Of a stretch of DNA of 40,446 nt, positions 24,605 to 33,123 are shown one piece after another (position 1 is the stretch's first letter; every line of letters starts with the position of its first letter). Made by a program: the position numbers and the translations under genes. The stretch is from Alphaproteobacteria bacterium (lineage in GTDB: Bacteria > Pseudomonadota > Alphaproteobacteria > Caulobacterales > Parvularculaceae). The notes beneath the pieces were generated by a model. That model did no database searches, was not told where the DNA came from, and saw only the letters and a list, made by a program, of their open reading frames with translations. The stretch covers positions 1 through 40,446 of the forward strand of contig JAADIQ010000130.1 in the NCBI GenBank assembly GCA_013151255.1. The letters run 5' to 3'.

Positions 24605-26013
24605 TGGCCCGGACGCTTTCTCGGCATACCAATATTGCTTTGGTCGCGCTTATGGCGGTGGGGGCGGCGCTCGTGTTTTACGCGATGCGCGGCCCCGGAG
24701 GGGTGGGCGGCACTGGCGTCACGGATGGTCCAGGCGGCGTCGGCGGCACAGGAATATTTGGCCGGATTGATGAGTTTGGCAGTATTTGGGTCAATGGCCA
24801 TGAAATCCATTATGATGATGACCTGCCCTTGATGTATCGCGGCGGCATCGTTGATTCAGAAAATTTCGCCCTAGGCCAGATGGTCGCCATTATCGCCGAC
24901 AAAACCAACGACGATTGGCGCGCGCGCGCGGCCCGCATTGTTGAAGAAGTCATCGGGCCAATTGAGGTTAGCGCAGATGGCGCCTCTGTTGCCGTACTAA
25001 AGCAAAAAATTCTGTTTACAGAAGAAACGATATACGCAAACGGTGCGCTGGAAACGATTGCACCCGGTAGTATGGTAGCCGTTAGCGGTTTGCGCACTCC
25101 CGCGGGCGCCATCCTTGCGACGAGGATTGAGCCTGTCGGTCCCAAAGTCGGGCTTTTTGTTCGCGGCCCTGTCGCCAATATTAACAGCTCGAGTTTTTCA
25201 ATTTACGGCCTCAACGTACATTATAAGGGATTGTCACTTTCAGAAGGCGGCATCGTCGCGATTAGCGGCGCAATCGTGGATGCACAATTTACAGCACAGG
25301 AAGTGCGAAAAGACGGCGCTTTTGAAGGCTATAGCATTGACGATATCTCATACCAGGGTGTTGTGGATGTTTCGTCGCAAGGCTCCGATATGCGTGTTGG
25401 TGAATTTCTTACCGATGCGTTTTCATCTGCCGCAGCGGTAGGTGATGGACGCGCTCCGACGCTTGTTGTTCTCGAGGGCCGGCTTGATCAAAGCCGCGTC
25501 ACCGTTGATATTGACGGCGCTCAACCTGTCTTCCAGCCACAGAATTTGCAGCCTGCGCCCGACGGATTACGCCGTGTGACAGACGATGAAGCTGAGCAAA
25601 GTACAGTGCTGGAAGACACTGAAACGCGCGCATCTGATAGCGAGGATGGCGGCAGCCAAACTGATGACACGCCTCGCGATGGCTCGCCAGCGCGCGATAC
25701 AACAGAGGCGACTGCTGTTGATGAAAGAGTACTAGAGAACGGACAAAGCGAACGTACCGCAACTGAAGGCGAAACCAACGATCAGACAGCCACGCCAGAA
25801 CGCGATGGAGACGGGCTTAGTCAGCCTGAAGAAACATCTCAAGAAACAGATGGCGCCAACGATGAGGCAAGAACAGATAGGACAGACGATCCGACACCAG
25901 TAGAGCGCCCTAACGCTGGCGATCAGCCCTCGCGTGAACGTCCATCTCGTCCGGAGCGACCTGCGCAAGACCGCCCAGAACGGCCGGAACGACCACAACG
26001 ACGAGGTCGATAA
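24604..26013 (+). CDS. DUF5666-domain envelope protein with Arg/Pro-rich tail
   Basis: The 469-residue protein has an N-terminal hydrophobic segment (about 11-28), then two GPGGVGGTG repeats. The DUF5666 beta-rich repeats follow (IFGRIDEFGSIWVNG; GLFVRGPVANINSSSFSIYG), to about residue 320. The remainder is a long low-complexity Asp/Glu/Thr region ending in an Arg/Pro-rich tail (RPERPAQDRPERPERPQRR). The tail is like that of the secreted protein at 22924. The protein is probably periplasmic or anchored in the inner membrane. It is coupled to DUF6502 and ends at a bidirectional terminator. Confidence 0.78.
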   Translation: MARTLSRHTNIALVALMAVGAALVFYAMRGPGGVGGTGVTDGPGGVGGTGIFGRIDEFGSIWVNGHEIHYDDDLPLMYRGGIVDSENFALGQMVAIIADKTNDDWRARAARIVEEVIGPIEVSADGASVAVLKQKILFTEETIYANGALETIAPGSMVAVSGLRTPAGAILATRIEPVGPKVGLFVRGPVANINSSSFSIYGLNVHYKGLSLSEGGIVAISGAIVDAQFTAQEVRKDGAFEGYSIDDISYQGVVDVSSQGSDMRVGEFLTDAFSSAAAVGDGRAPTLVVLEGRLDQSRVTVDIDGAQPVFQPQNLQPAPDGLRRVTDDEAEQSTVLEDTETRASDSEDGGSQTDDTPRDGSPARDTTEATAVDERVLENGQSERTATEGETNDQTATPERDGDGLSQPEETSQETDGANDEARTDRTDDPTPVERPNAGDQPSRERPSRPERPAQDRPERPERPQRRGR

Positions 26014-26047
26014 AGCATCAGGCGATTTCTTTTGGTCGCCCGATGCT
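26014..26047 (+). terminator. Terminator-like hairpin after the DUF5666 gene
   Basis: AGCATC-A-GGCGA (26014-26024) pairs with TCGCC-C-GATGCT (26036-26047) across a T-rich loop, directly after the stop codon. No T-run follows at once; the second hairpin at 26061 supplies one. Confidence 0.55.
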
Positions 26048-26060
26048 CCAGTCAAAAAAA

Positions 26061-26084
26061 ATGACGCCGCGACCGCAGCGTCAT
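26061..26084. terminator. Bidirectional terminator
   Basis: ATGACGC (26061-26067) pairs with GCGTCAT (26078-26084). An A8 run at 26054-26061 serves the minus-strand barrel gene and CGTTTT serves the plus strand. It sits between two convergent genes. Confidence 0.75.
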
Positions 26085-26119
26085 CGTTTTCTTGGGTGTA
26101 TTGTTAAGGTGTCGAGGCG

Positions 26120-26935
26120 TTAGTACGTTCTCATTTTCAGTTGCACGCCACCGCCGAAATCCGGACTGCCATCGCTGAGGCCCGCAACCCCATAAAAAAC
26201 GATCCCCCATTTTTTTGTCGCCTTCACATCGAAATACGCAAAAATTTCCTTTGAATCCTCTGCAAGTGATGACGCAGCCTCTCTGTAATCATATGAGGCG
26301 CCAATGCTCGCCTTGCTAGAGAAATAGTATGCAGCGCCTGCGGATGCGATCCATGTGTCATTCAACGCGAAGCTGCCTGGTTGGCCAACAAAGCGATAGC
26401 CAAGGCTGGCGAAGGGAAGAACGGGGCCGATAAATTTTGAAATATCCGCCTTAACCGTTACATCCATTTTCCCAGTGCCAAGGCCTTTGGTTTCGCTTGC
26501 CGTCGGCGCTTTTACTTTCGTCGAAAGATCAAGAAAAATATCTCCGTTTTTGAAAACAGGTGAGTAAGTCAGCGTAAAATAAGTATCGCCAATTCCACTT
26601 TCTTCAACAACCTGCATGTTACGGCGATCAGGCGCAACGATAACGCCGCCATCACCCCCGCCAATAACGCCGCCTGGACCTTTTATATTTATGTAGCCAG
26701 AAGAGACGCGGAATGACCATTCGCCGATGGTCGCCTTGGCGCTTACGGGCACATAAAATATTTCCGTATCAAGCGCCGCACCATAATCGCCGCTGGAATA
26801 GTCAACGCCACTATACAGCGTGACTTTAACCTCGTTATCGCCTGCATGGGCAACTGCGCTGATAGCCAAAAGGCTCGCGCCAGCCGCTAACGCGCGCCGG
26901 CAATATTGGGCTCGGTAGTATTTTGTCAAAACCAT
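26120..26935 (-). CDS. Outer-membrane beta-barrel protein, transporter-like
   Basis: The 271-residue protein has a signal peptide to about residue 31 (…LLAISAVAHAG). Alternating aromatic and hydrophobic strands follow (YFTLTYSPVF, LDLSTKVKAP, IGASYDYREA), and it ends in the aromatic residue of KMRTY, a typical BamA-recognised terminal strand. The GLGTGKMDVTVKADISK stretch recalls the 'MetA-pathway of phenol degradation' barrel family (PF13557), which I name with moderate confidence. The gene has its own promoter with the shared operator and is the third unit of the regulon. Confidence 0.78.
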   Translation of the reverse strand: MVLTKYYRAQYCRRALAAGASLLAISAVAHAGDNEVKVTLYSGVDYSSGDYGAALDTEIFYVPVSAKATIGEWSFRVSSGYINIKGPGGVIGGGDGGVIVAPDRRNMQVVEESGIGDTYFTLTYSPVFKNGDIFLDLSTKVKAPTASETKGLGTGKMDVTVKADISKFIGPVLPFASLGYRFVGQPGSFALNDTWIASAGAAYYFSSKASIGASYDYREAASSLAEDSKEIFAYFDVKATKKWGIVFYGVAGLSDGSPDFGGGVQLKMRTY

Positions 26936-26968
26936 GATATCCGCCTCATTTTACGCAACAATGTTCAA

Positions 26969-26997
26969 ATGTTATGTGGGATTATTTCCCACGTCAA
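26969..26997 (-). promoter_or_regulatory. Promoter with operator GTGGGA-N5-TCCCAC for the barrel gene
   Basis: On the minus strand TTGACG (26997-26992) and TAACAT (26974-26969) are 17 bp apart. A perfect operator palindrome (26976-26992) lies in the spacer, in the same phase as at 22834-22862. The start codon lies 33 bp downstream of the -10. Confidence 0.82.
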
Positions 26998-27086
26998 GTC
27001 TTTTTGCGAAAAACTACTCGGCTTGCGTTCCTGCACTTGAGTCAGACGATCTGCGTTAACAAATGAATAATGTATAAAATTACGAG

Positions 27087-27314
27087 TTGCCCCAAAGGAA
27101 ATATGCTGGGTTGCCGCCGTCCGAGATGAAACGTCTGAAGCATCTTGAAGACGAAAACGGTCGGCTGAAACACATTCTTACTAACCTGTCGCTCGATAAG
27201 GAGATGTTGCAGAACGTAATTAAACGAAAGCTTAGAGGCCCTACAACCAACTCCGGTGCGCCACTCCCACATAAAGTTATGAAAGCCGCTGTTTGCTGCA
27301 TGAAGGTGGCGTGA
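27087..27314 (+). pseudogene. IS3-family OrfA remnant
   Basis: The frame reads YAGLPPSEMKRLKHLEDENG then RLKHILTNLSLDKEMLQNVI, the leucine-zipper end of IS3-family OrfA proteins. It lacks the helix-turn-helix N-terminus. Beyond it, 27235-27400 may hold decayed OrfB sequence with several stops. No inverted ends were found. The surrounding gap (26998-27566) contains nothing else I can identify. Confidence 0.7.
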
Positions 27315-27566
27315 TGCTAGTTCACGTATTCATCATCGTTTGCGAGGGTTGCGTTTGGTGATGGCCCATCATTGGCGCGTGCGTAGGTTAGGTTGTCGAA
27401 ACTTTATTTCCTAGAGCCCATTCGCAAAAGCGTACGCGGTTATTGTGTTCGAATGCGCGACCACAAAACAGCCCAGCTGTGCAGTCCCGGCATCCATGCC
27501 TCACAGACACAACCAGATTAATAGAACGTCTGGCCGGACTAATCCTCTTAGGCTGTGCGTACCCGG

Positions 27567-27839
27567 CTATCCGGTGCAGGCGTCAATCGCGGCTTTGCCT
27601 TCATCATTTGCCGCAGCGTATCGCTCATCAGCGCCGCCTTCATCTTTTAGCGAAATCAAGTGCCCCTCGAGCGTTGGGTTGCCTGCCGCCTGCTCGGCGA
27701 GACAACTGCAAATAGCTGTATCGCCGCCTTCGTGTTCGACGACGGAAAGGCAAACGCTTTCCAAGCTTTCCGCTGCAAAGGTTGTGCTTACAGAAACAGC
27801 GACAATTGCAATCGTCGACGTGATTAGATTTAGTTTCAT
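27567..27839 (-). CDS. Small secreted Cys-containing protein
   Basis: The 90-residue protein has a signal peptide (MKLNLITSTIAIVAVSVSTT, cleavage after about residue 23). The mature part is helical and acidic with four Cys (C30, C43, C45 and C88), which could form two disulfides. AGGA lies about 9 bp before the ATG. No family is recognised. It stands alone, 56 bp downstream of the aldehyde dehydrogenase region's end on the opposite side, and faces the same way. Confidence 0.65.
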   Translation of the reverse strand: MKLNLITSTIAIVAVSVSTTFAAESLESVCLSVVEHEGGDTAICSCLAEQAAGNPTLEGHLISLKDEGGADERYAAANDEGKAAIDACTG

Positions 27840-27895
27840 CGGTAAATTTCCTGAGTTTTGAGCTTAAACAAGTTTCTACAACGCAACGCCAATTT

Positions 27896-29341
27896 TCAGA
27901 TCGGTAATTGCACTGGCTGCGTGTTAATCGTCAGCCATCGGATTTCCGTGAAGGCTTCAACGCCGAAGCGTCCGCCAAACCGGCCGTAGCCTGACGCTTT
28001 CACGCCGCCAAACGGCATTTGCGGTTCGTCATAAACCGTAGGCCCGTTAATGTGGCAGATGCCGCTTTCGATGCGCTCTGCAACCGACATCAGCCGGCTC
28101 ATATCGGCGCCATAGACCGCCGCCGATAAGCCATATTCGGTGTCGTTGGCGAGGTGAACGATCTCATCATCACCGCGCGCGCGCGTGATCGCGACCACTG
28201 GTCCGAAACTCTCCTCACGCCATAGGCGCATCTCGGGCGTCACCTTATCAATAATTGTCGGCTGCATAATCGCACCGTCGATCGCTCCCTCGAGCACAAT
28301 ATGCGCGCCTTTCGCCTTGGCATCGCGCACCAGCTCGCGAAGGTGTTCAACCGTGCGTTCGCTGACAACGGCGCCGAGCGGGGCATCGTCCAGCGCCGGG
28401 TCTGCTGCGGTTATAGATTTTGTGCGCTTCGCAAAGGCCGCTACAAAGGCATCCCCGATTGCATCGTCGACAATCAATCGCTCCGTAGACATACATATCT
28501 GCCCCTGATTGAAGAACGCGCCAAACACTGCACCCTTGACGGCTTCGCCAATATCAGCGTCGTTCAACACCGCCATCGGCGCTTTACCGCCAAGCTCAAG
28601 CAAGACCGGCTTTAGTTCTGTCGCAGCAAGGCCGGCGATGATTTTGCCGATGCGGGTTGAGCCGGTGAAGTTGATCCGGCGAATCGCGGGGTGGGTTACT
28701 AGCGTTTTTACAATATCAGGGGCGTCTTCCGGCGCGTTGTTGATATAGTTGATAACGCCGTCGGGACATCCGGCGTCGAGCAAAGCATCAACAATCAGCC
28801 GATGCGTGCGCGGGCACATTTCAGAACCTTTCAACACAACGCTGTTGCCGCAGGCGAGCGGCATGGCGATTGCGCGCACGCCTAAGATCACTGGCGCATT
28901 CCATGGCGCAATGCCGAGCATCGGGCCAACCGGTTTGCGAATAGCGAGCGCCAGCGTACCCGGACGGTTTGACGGGATGGTCTCGCCAGTGAGCTGCGTC
29001 GTCATCGCAGCGGCCTCGCGCAATATGTCCGCGCCCAGTTTCACATTGAATGCTGACCAACCTTTTGTCGCGCCGGTTTCACGAACCATCGCATCGACAA
29101 TCTCCCCCTGCTTTTTTTCAAGTTCTTCGGCCGCCTTGTTCAAGATTGACCGACGAAGGCCGGGACCGGTCTTTGACCATTGTGGATAGGCAGCGCCTGC
29201 CGCTTCTGCGGCGGCGGCGGCGTCTTCTGGCGTTGCCGCCGTATATTGCGTTGCATCGTCGCCGGTAACGGGGTTGCAACGAATGGCGATTTTGCCGCCG
29301 CGCCGATCCGTGTCGCCTATCTTCAACGTCACAATTTCCAT
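27896..29341 (-). CDS. Aldehyde dehydrogenase, vanillin/salicylaldehyde-dehydrogenase-like
   Basis: The enzyme oxidises an aldehyde to the acid with NAD(P). The protein has 481 residues from ATG 29341, chosen because AGGAC precedes it and the upstream extension is Arg-rich and non-conserved. Seen: the N-terminal linker, APWNAPVILGVRAIAMPLAC, the nucleotide-binding FTGSTRIGK, catalytic Glu in LELGGKAP, catalytic Cys in FFNQGQICMSTER, and EESFGPVVAI. The benzaldehyde/vanillin type is favoured by the coniferyl-alcohol-type SDR and aromatic-sensing activator nearby. It is the last gene of the receptor-SDR-ALDH unit. Confidence 0.88.
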   Translation of the reverse strand: MEIVTLKIGDTDRRGGKIAIRCNPVTGDDATQYTAATPEDAAAAAEAAGAAYPQWSKTGPGLRRSILNKAAEELEKKQGEIVDAMVRETGATKGWSAFNVKLGADILREAAAMTTQLTGETIPSNRPGTLALAIRKPVGPMLGIAPWNAPVILGVRAIAMPLACGNSVVLKGSEMCPRTHRLIVDALLDAGCPDGVINYINNAPEDAPDIVKTLVTHPAIRRINFTGSTRIGKIIAGLAATELKPVLLELGGKAPMAVLNDADIGEAVKGAVFGAFFNQGQICMSTERLIVDDAIGDAFVAAFAKRTKSITAADPALDDAPLGAVVSERTVEHLRELVRDAKAKGAHIVLEGAIDGAIMQPTIIDKVTPEMRLWREESFGPVVAITRARGDDEIVHLANDTEYGLSAAVYGADMSRLMSVAERIESGICHINGPTVYDEPQMPFGGVKASGYGRFGGRFGVEAFTEIRWLTINTQPVQLPI

Positions 29342-29413
29342 GGTCCTGTCCTGCTCCCGGTCAGAAGCGCGCGCCGGTCGCTGCCTCTTTTTGCCAAAAG
29401 AAAACATCCTACC

Positions 29414-30235
29414 CTACTTTTTAGCGAGAAGGCCGTGCTGCTCCATCGCCACATGCAATGACATGCCTCCGTCGCAGGGAATGTTGGCGCCGCGAATCCA
29501 GATGGACCCGTCCGACTGGAGAAACGTCACCAGAGGCGCGACATCACCCGGTGTTCCCGGACGGTCCATCACCCGCATATCCTCTTCAACGCGGGCGCCA
29601 AGGGTTTCGACAAAATCCGGCAGGATCGGCGTTTCCACGGGACCGGGGCTAATGCAATTCATCCGGATGCCACGCTCGCGCCAGGTCCAGCGATTTTGCA
29701 TTGTCCAAACGATCAGCGCCTCCTTGGAAAGGAAATAGGACCGCCCCGGCTGGCCGGCGACATTGAAGGTTTCGCAAAACGCCTCAACCTCGTCGAAATT
29801 GGAGATCGCGTTTATCGCGTTCACTTCATCGAGATTGTCCAGCCAACCTATTCCGGCCAGCGAAGCAAGATTGGTAATCGCCGCGCCATCGGCCATTTTG
29901 TCGACTAGCGCATAGGTGAGGGTTTTCAAACCAATCAGGTTGACCTTCAGCACATCGGCAGGCGGGCGCGTCGGCGGAAGACCGGCAATATTGCATAACC
30001 CATCCAGCCCTTGCGGCAGCGCTAAGACGAGTTTGGTTATAGCGCGCGGATCTGACAGGTCTGCTTCAAAGAAATCATCAACCGCAGAACATGGTTTTAG
30101 ATCAACGCCGATAACCTTCGCGCCTTGCTCCCGCAACGCGTTGGCTGTTGTCGCGCCAATGCCTGATGAACAACCGGTGACGACGATGGTTTTGCCGCTG
30201 ACGAGACCGTTCGATTTCGAGCCAAGAACTGACAT
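29414..30235 (-). CDS. Short-chain dehydrogenase, coniferyl-alcohol-dehydrogenase-like
   Basis: The 273-residue SDR has the NAD-binding TGCSSGIGATTA, the N-A-G equivalent CNIAGLPP, and the active-site pair in SYFLSKEALI (Tyr and Lys). The FDEVEAFCETFN insertion and LIVWTMQNRWTWRERGIRMN segment are those I associate with 'coniferyl-alcohol dehydrogenase' annotations. It would oxidise an aromatic alcohol to the aldehyde for the next enzyme. It lies 72 bp upstream of the aldehyde dehydrogenase and 92 bp downstream of the receptor gene. Confidence 0.82.
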   Translation of the reverse strand: MSVLGSKSNGLVSGKTIVVTGCSSGIGATTANALREQGAKVIGVDLKPCSAVDDFFEADLSDPRAITKLVLALPQGLDGLCNIAGLPPTRPPADVLKVNLIGLKTLTYALVDKMADGAAITNLASLAGIGWLDNLDEVNAINAISNFDEVEAFCETFNVAGQPGRSYFLSKEALIVWTMQNRWTWRERGIRMNCISPGPVETPILPDFVETLGARVEEDMRVMDRPGTPGDVAPLVTFLQSDGSIWIRGANIPCDGGMSLHVAMEQHGLLAKK

Positions 30236-30327
30236 TGGCTACCTCCTTAAAATATATGGGAGGCACACCGCACCAGGCCCGCCTCCCGCAATGGCGCCAA
30301 ACAGGATGTGGCGTTGGCGCATCGGCG

Positions 30328-32748
30328 CTAGAACCGGTAGCCGAGGCTCAAATACCATTCGCGCGGACGGTTATAGGTGCCGCCGACATAACCAATCCCA
30401 TCCTGGTTTTGGCCGGCAACGATAAATCGTTTGTCGGAAAGATTGCGCCCGCCGAACGACACCGTATAGCGATCATTCGGGTCGTCATATTTAATCACCG
30501 CGCTGAACAGATGAACCGGGTCGGCGATTAACTCAGGCGTATTGCGCGGGCTGTTGGCGATGGTGCTGCGATAGGTCCAGTCGCCCTGAAGGCTAACTCG
30601 CCCGCCATTGCTGGTGGAAACGCTATAGATGCCCGTAAGTGAAGATGACCATCGCGGCGTATTTTGAAACAGGAACCCGGGCTGAAGCTGGGTCTCGCCA
30701 ATGAGTTCGGTATATTCCGCATCGGTAAAACCAACCGATCCAAGAATCTCAAGGTTGTCCGTAGGAAGGCTCTGGAACTCAAATTCGAAGCCCTTGATTT
30801 CAGATGCCGCAGCATTTTCCGTAACCGGAGAAATCCCCTGGTAAATCGTCACCTGCAGGTCTTTGTACTGCGTAAAAAATGCTGCAATGTTGGTCTGCAA
30901 GCGACGATCGAAAAACTCGCCCTTGAAACCGGCTTCATAGGTATTGGCCTTTTCCTCATCGAACTCCGGCGCCGCCAGGATTGGTACTGTCGCGCGCGTC
31001 GTCCAGCCGCCGCTCTTATAGCCTTGAGAGAATGAGAGATAGGTGAGGATATTGTCGCTCGGCGAATATTCAATCCCGGCTTTGAAAGAGAGATTATCAA
31101 AGCTACGCTGATTTAAGACCGGCGGAAAATAAAGCGTTGTGTCGGTTGGGTCTGGATGCAACGCGAGCGGGAAGCCCAGCTGGAAGGCGAGGCTGTTAAG
31201 GTCGCGCTGCCCGCCGAAAAACTCTTTGTCCTCTTTCGTGTAACGCGCACCGAAGGTCAGCCCGATATTGTCCGTCAACGCATAGTTGAGATGGGTAAAC
31301 CCGGCATAGGAATCGGTGTTGAAATCATTCGGGCCAAGGATTTGCAGCAAGCCGCCGGCAAAACTGACAAAGTCCGTCAGGCCACCCTGTTCGTGGAAAA
31401 GATAAGCGCCGAACAGCCAGTTCAGGCCGTCGTCAAACGACGTCCCGGTGAGCTGAAATTCTTGCGATGCTTGCCATTGGTCGGTGTCAAATGCGTGATC
31501 GCCCAGCGCCACCGGCGTGCCGTCAACATCTTGCGCGAAGGTTGCATCGACTTTGCGGTAAGCGGTAATCGATTTCAGGCTGATCGTGTCCGTCCAATCC
31601 CAGTCCGTCGTCAGCGAGAAACCATAGGCTTCCGCCTGGGAATAACCGGCACCGCCTGGGTTTGAGACGTCAATCGCGCCGGTTACTAGGCTGTCGTCGA
31701 TGACAAGGCGATCGTTAAACGGATCGCCATCGACATTGGCGCCTCCCAAAACTCCGCCGCTCACCGCGCGCGGCGTCGTGCAGATGGATTCCAGAGGACT
31801 GCCGGTGAGGTCAGCAATCGATGTCGTGATGCAGGCATTATAGACATCAACGAGGCCCGGTCCAACTGCCAAGAGAACGCTTGGCGTTGCCTGCTCGTCA
31901 ACATTCATATAATCGCCGGAAAGGGTGAAATTCAGGCGGTCGCTTGCGCGCCATTCCAGTTTCGCACGGATATTCTGCGTATTCTCGCCGCCCGATTCGT
32001 CAAAGAAGTTCGCTGACGGACGAATGAACCGGCCGCCATCAGCAATGAAATTTCCTTGGAGCGGAACATTTTTGTGATAACCGCCGCGGGTTTTCGAAGA
32101 AAATGACACCTGTCCGAACAACGTATCCTTGATCAGGGGAATATCGACGGCGCCCCTCACATCTAATCGGCCGAACGAGCCGGTAGTGACATCCGCCACC
32201 GCCTGAAACGTATCGGAAGGCCGCCTTGTGATAATGTTGATCGCGCCGCCAATAGTGTTTCGTCCAAAAAGCGTTCCTTGCGGTCCCTTGAGCACTTCGA
32301 CCCGCTCAAGATCCAGAAGATCGGTGACCGCCCCGAAGGACCGCGCGTAGTAAACGCCGTCGACATAAATGCCGACGCCGGGGTCGAGGTTGAATGCAAA
32401 ATCCGATTGGCCGATGCCGCGGATATAGGCGGACAAAACCTGCGTTGATCCGCTGAAGGATGACGTATTGTCTATCGTCACATTGGGCGTGAATTCGCCA
32501 ATTTGCGAAATGTTGGTGATGCCTTTGGAAGTAAGCCCCTTTGCGGTATAGGCGCTAACCGCGATCGGCACGTCTTGAGAGTTTTCCGCTCGCTTCTGCG
32601 CTGTCACCGTGATGACATCGAGCGTTCGGCCCCCATCCCTGCCAGCCTCCTGTGCGAAGGCCGCCGTTGAAACGACGCTCAGCGCAGCGGTGGACCATAA
32701 AACGCTCTTTAACGCTCGCGCCATCGGCGCGGACCGTAATTCTCTCAT
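30328..32748 (-). CDS. TonB-dependent receptor
   Basis: The outer-membrane receptor has 806 residues from ATG 32748, chosen for the GGGAGG just upstream. A signal peptide ends at about residue 31 (…STAAFAQ). A TonB box-like segment TLDVITVTAQKR follows, then the plug (GPQGTLFGRNTIGGAINIIT) and a 22-strand barrel ending in LSLGYRF with terminal Phe. It should import a substrate, probably an aromatic compound given its partners, as do many alphaproteobacterial receptors of this type. It is divergent from the activator gene across 375 bp. Confidence 0.9.
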   Translation of the reverse strand: MRELRSAPMARALKSVLWSTAALSVVSTAAFAQEAGRDGGRTLDVITVTAQKRAENSQDVPIAVSAYTAKGLTSKGITNISQIGEFTPNVTIDNTSSFSGSTQVLSAYIRGIGQSDFAFNLDPGVGIYVDGVYYARSFGAVTDLLDLERVEVLKGPQGTLFGRNTIGGAINIITRRPSDTFQAVADVTTGSFGRLDVRGAVDIPLIKDTLFGQVSFSSKTRGGYHKNVPLQGNFIADGGRFIRPSANFFDESGGENTQNIRAKLEWRASDRLNFTLSGDYMNVDEQATPSVLLAVGPGLVDVYNACITTSIADLTGSPLESICTTPRAVSGGVLGGANVDGDPFNDRLVIDDSLVTGAIDVSNPGGAGYSQAEAYGFSLTTDWDWTDTISLKSITAYRKVDATFAQDVDGTPVALGDHAFDTDQWQASQEFQLTGTSFDDGLNWLFGAYLFHEQGGLTDFVSFAGGLLQILGPNDFNTDSYAGFTHLNYALTDNIGLTFGARYTKEDKEFFGGQRDLNSLAFQLGFPLALHPDPTDTTLYFPPVLNQRSFDNLSFKAGIEYSPSDNILTYLSFSQGYKSGGWTTRATVPILAAPEFDEEKANTYEAGFKGEFFDRRLQTNIAAFFTQYKDLQVTIYQGISPVTENAAASEIKGFEFEFQSLPTDNLEILGSVGFTDAEYTELIGETQLQPGFLFQNTPRWSSSLTGIYSVSTSNGGRVSLQGDWTYRSTIANSPRNTPELIADPVHLFSAVIKYDDPNDRYTVSFGGRNLSDKRFIVAGQNQDGIGYVGGTYNRPREWYLSLGYRF

Positions 32749-33123
32749 TTTGCCTCCCTCAACCCCCATTTTCAGGTGATTTTGTGTAATTTTCTTCACT
32801 ATTGGCAGCTTTTTCGTTGCCATCACTGCATTTTCTTGACCAGCCGGAAACTTGTGAGACCTAACCCCCAAAGCGCAGCGGCGAGTTTTTGCTCGACTGG
32901 CGGCGCCTGTAATCTCTACCCGGACAATCGATTATCACTGTATTTAAGGTCTTTGAACGAGTCACCGGCAAAAAAGACCGCGCGCAGACTATTCATCGCT
33001 AAAATTCCATATCCCGAAAATGTATGATGCCTGCCAAAAAAATGCTGAAAATTCAACATTGGACTGAGAAATCACTTTGCTATATATGAAATTTCAACAA
33101 AAGCGAGTTGTAGGAACAACGCC
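32749..33123. promoter_or_regulatory. 375-bp divergent intergenic region; promoter TTGGAC-N16-TATATA
   Basis: The plus-strand promoter TTGGAC (33059-33064), 16-bp spacer and TATATA (33081-33086) precedes the activator gene, with AGGAA 7 bp before its ATG. I searched both strands for a sigma-54 -24/-12 element (GG-N10-GC) for the receptor operon and found none convincing. A TTGGCAGC…CGTTGCC stretch at 32803 has the wrong spacing. Confidence 0.55.

Noticed and set aside
32800..32825. Possible sigma-54 promoter (TTGGCAGC…TTGCC)
   Set aside because: The GG to GC distance is 13, not 10, so it does not fit a -24/-12 element.
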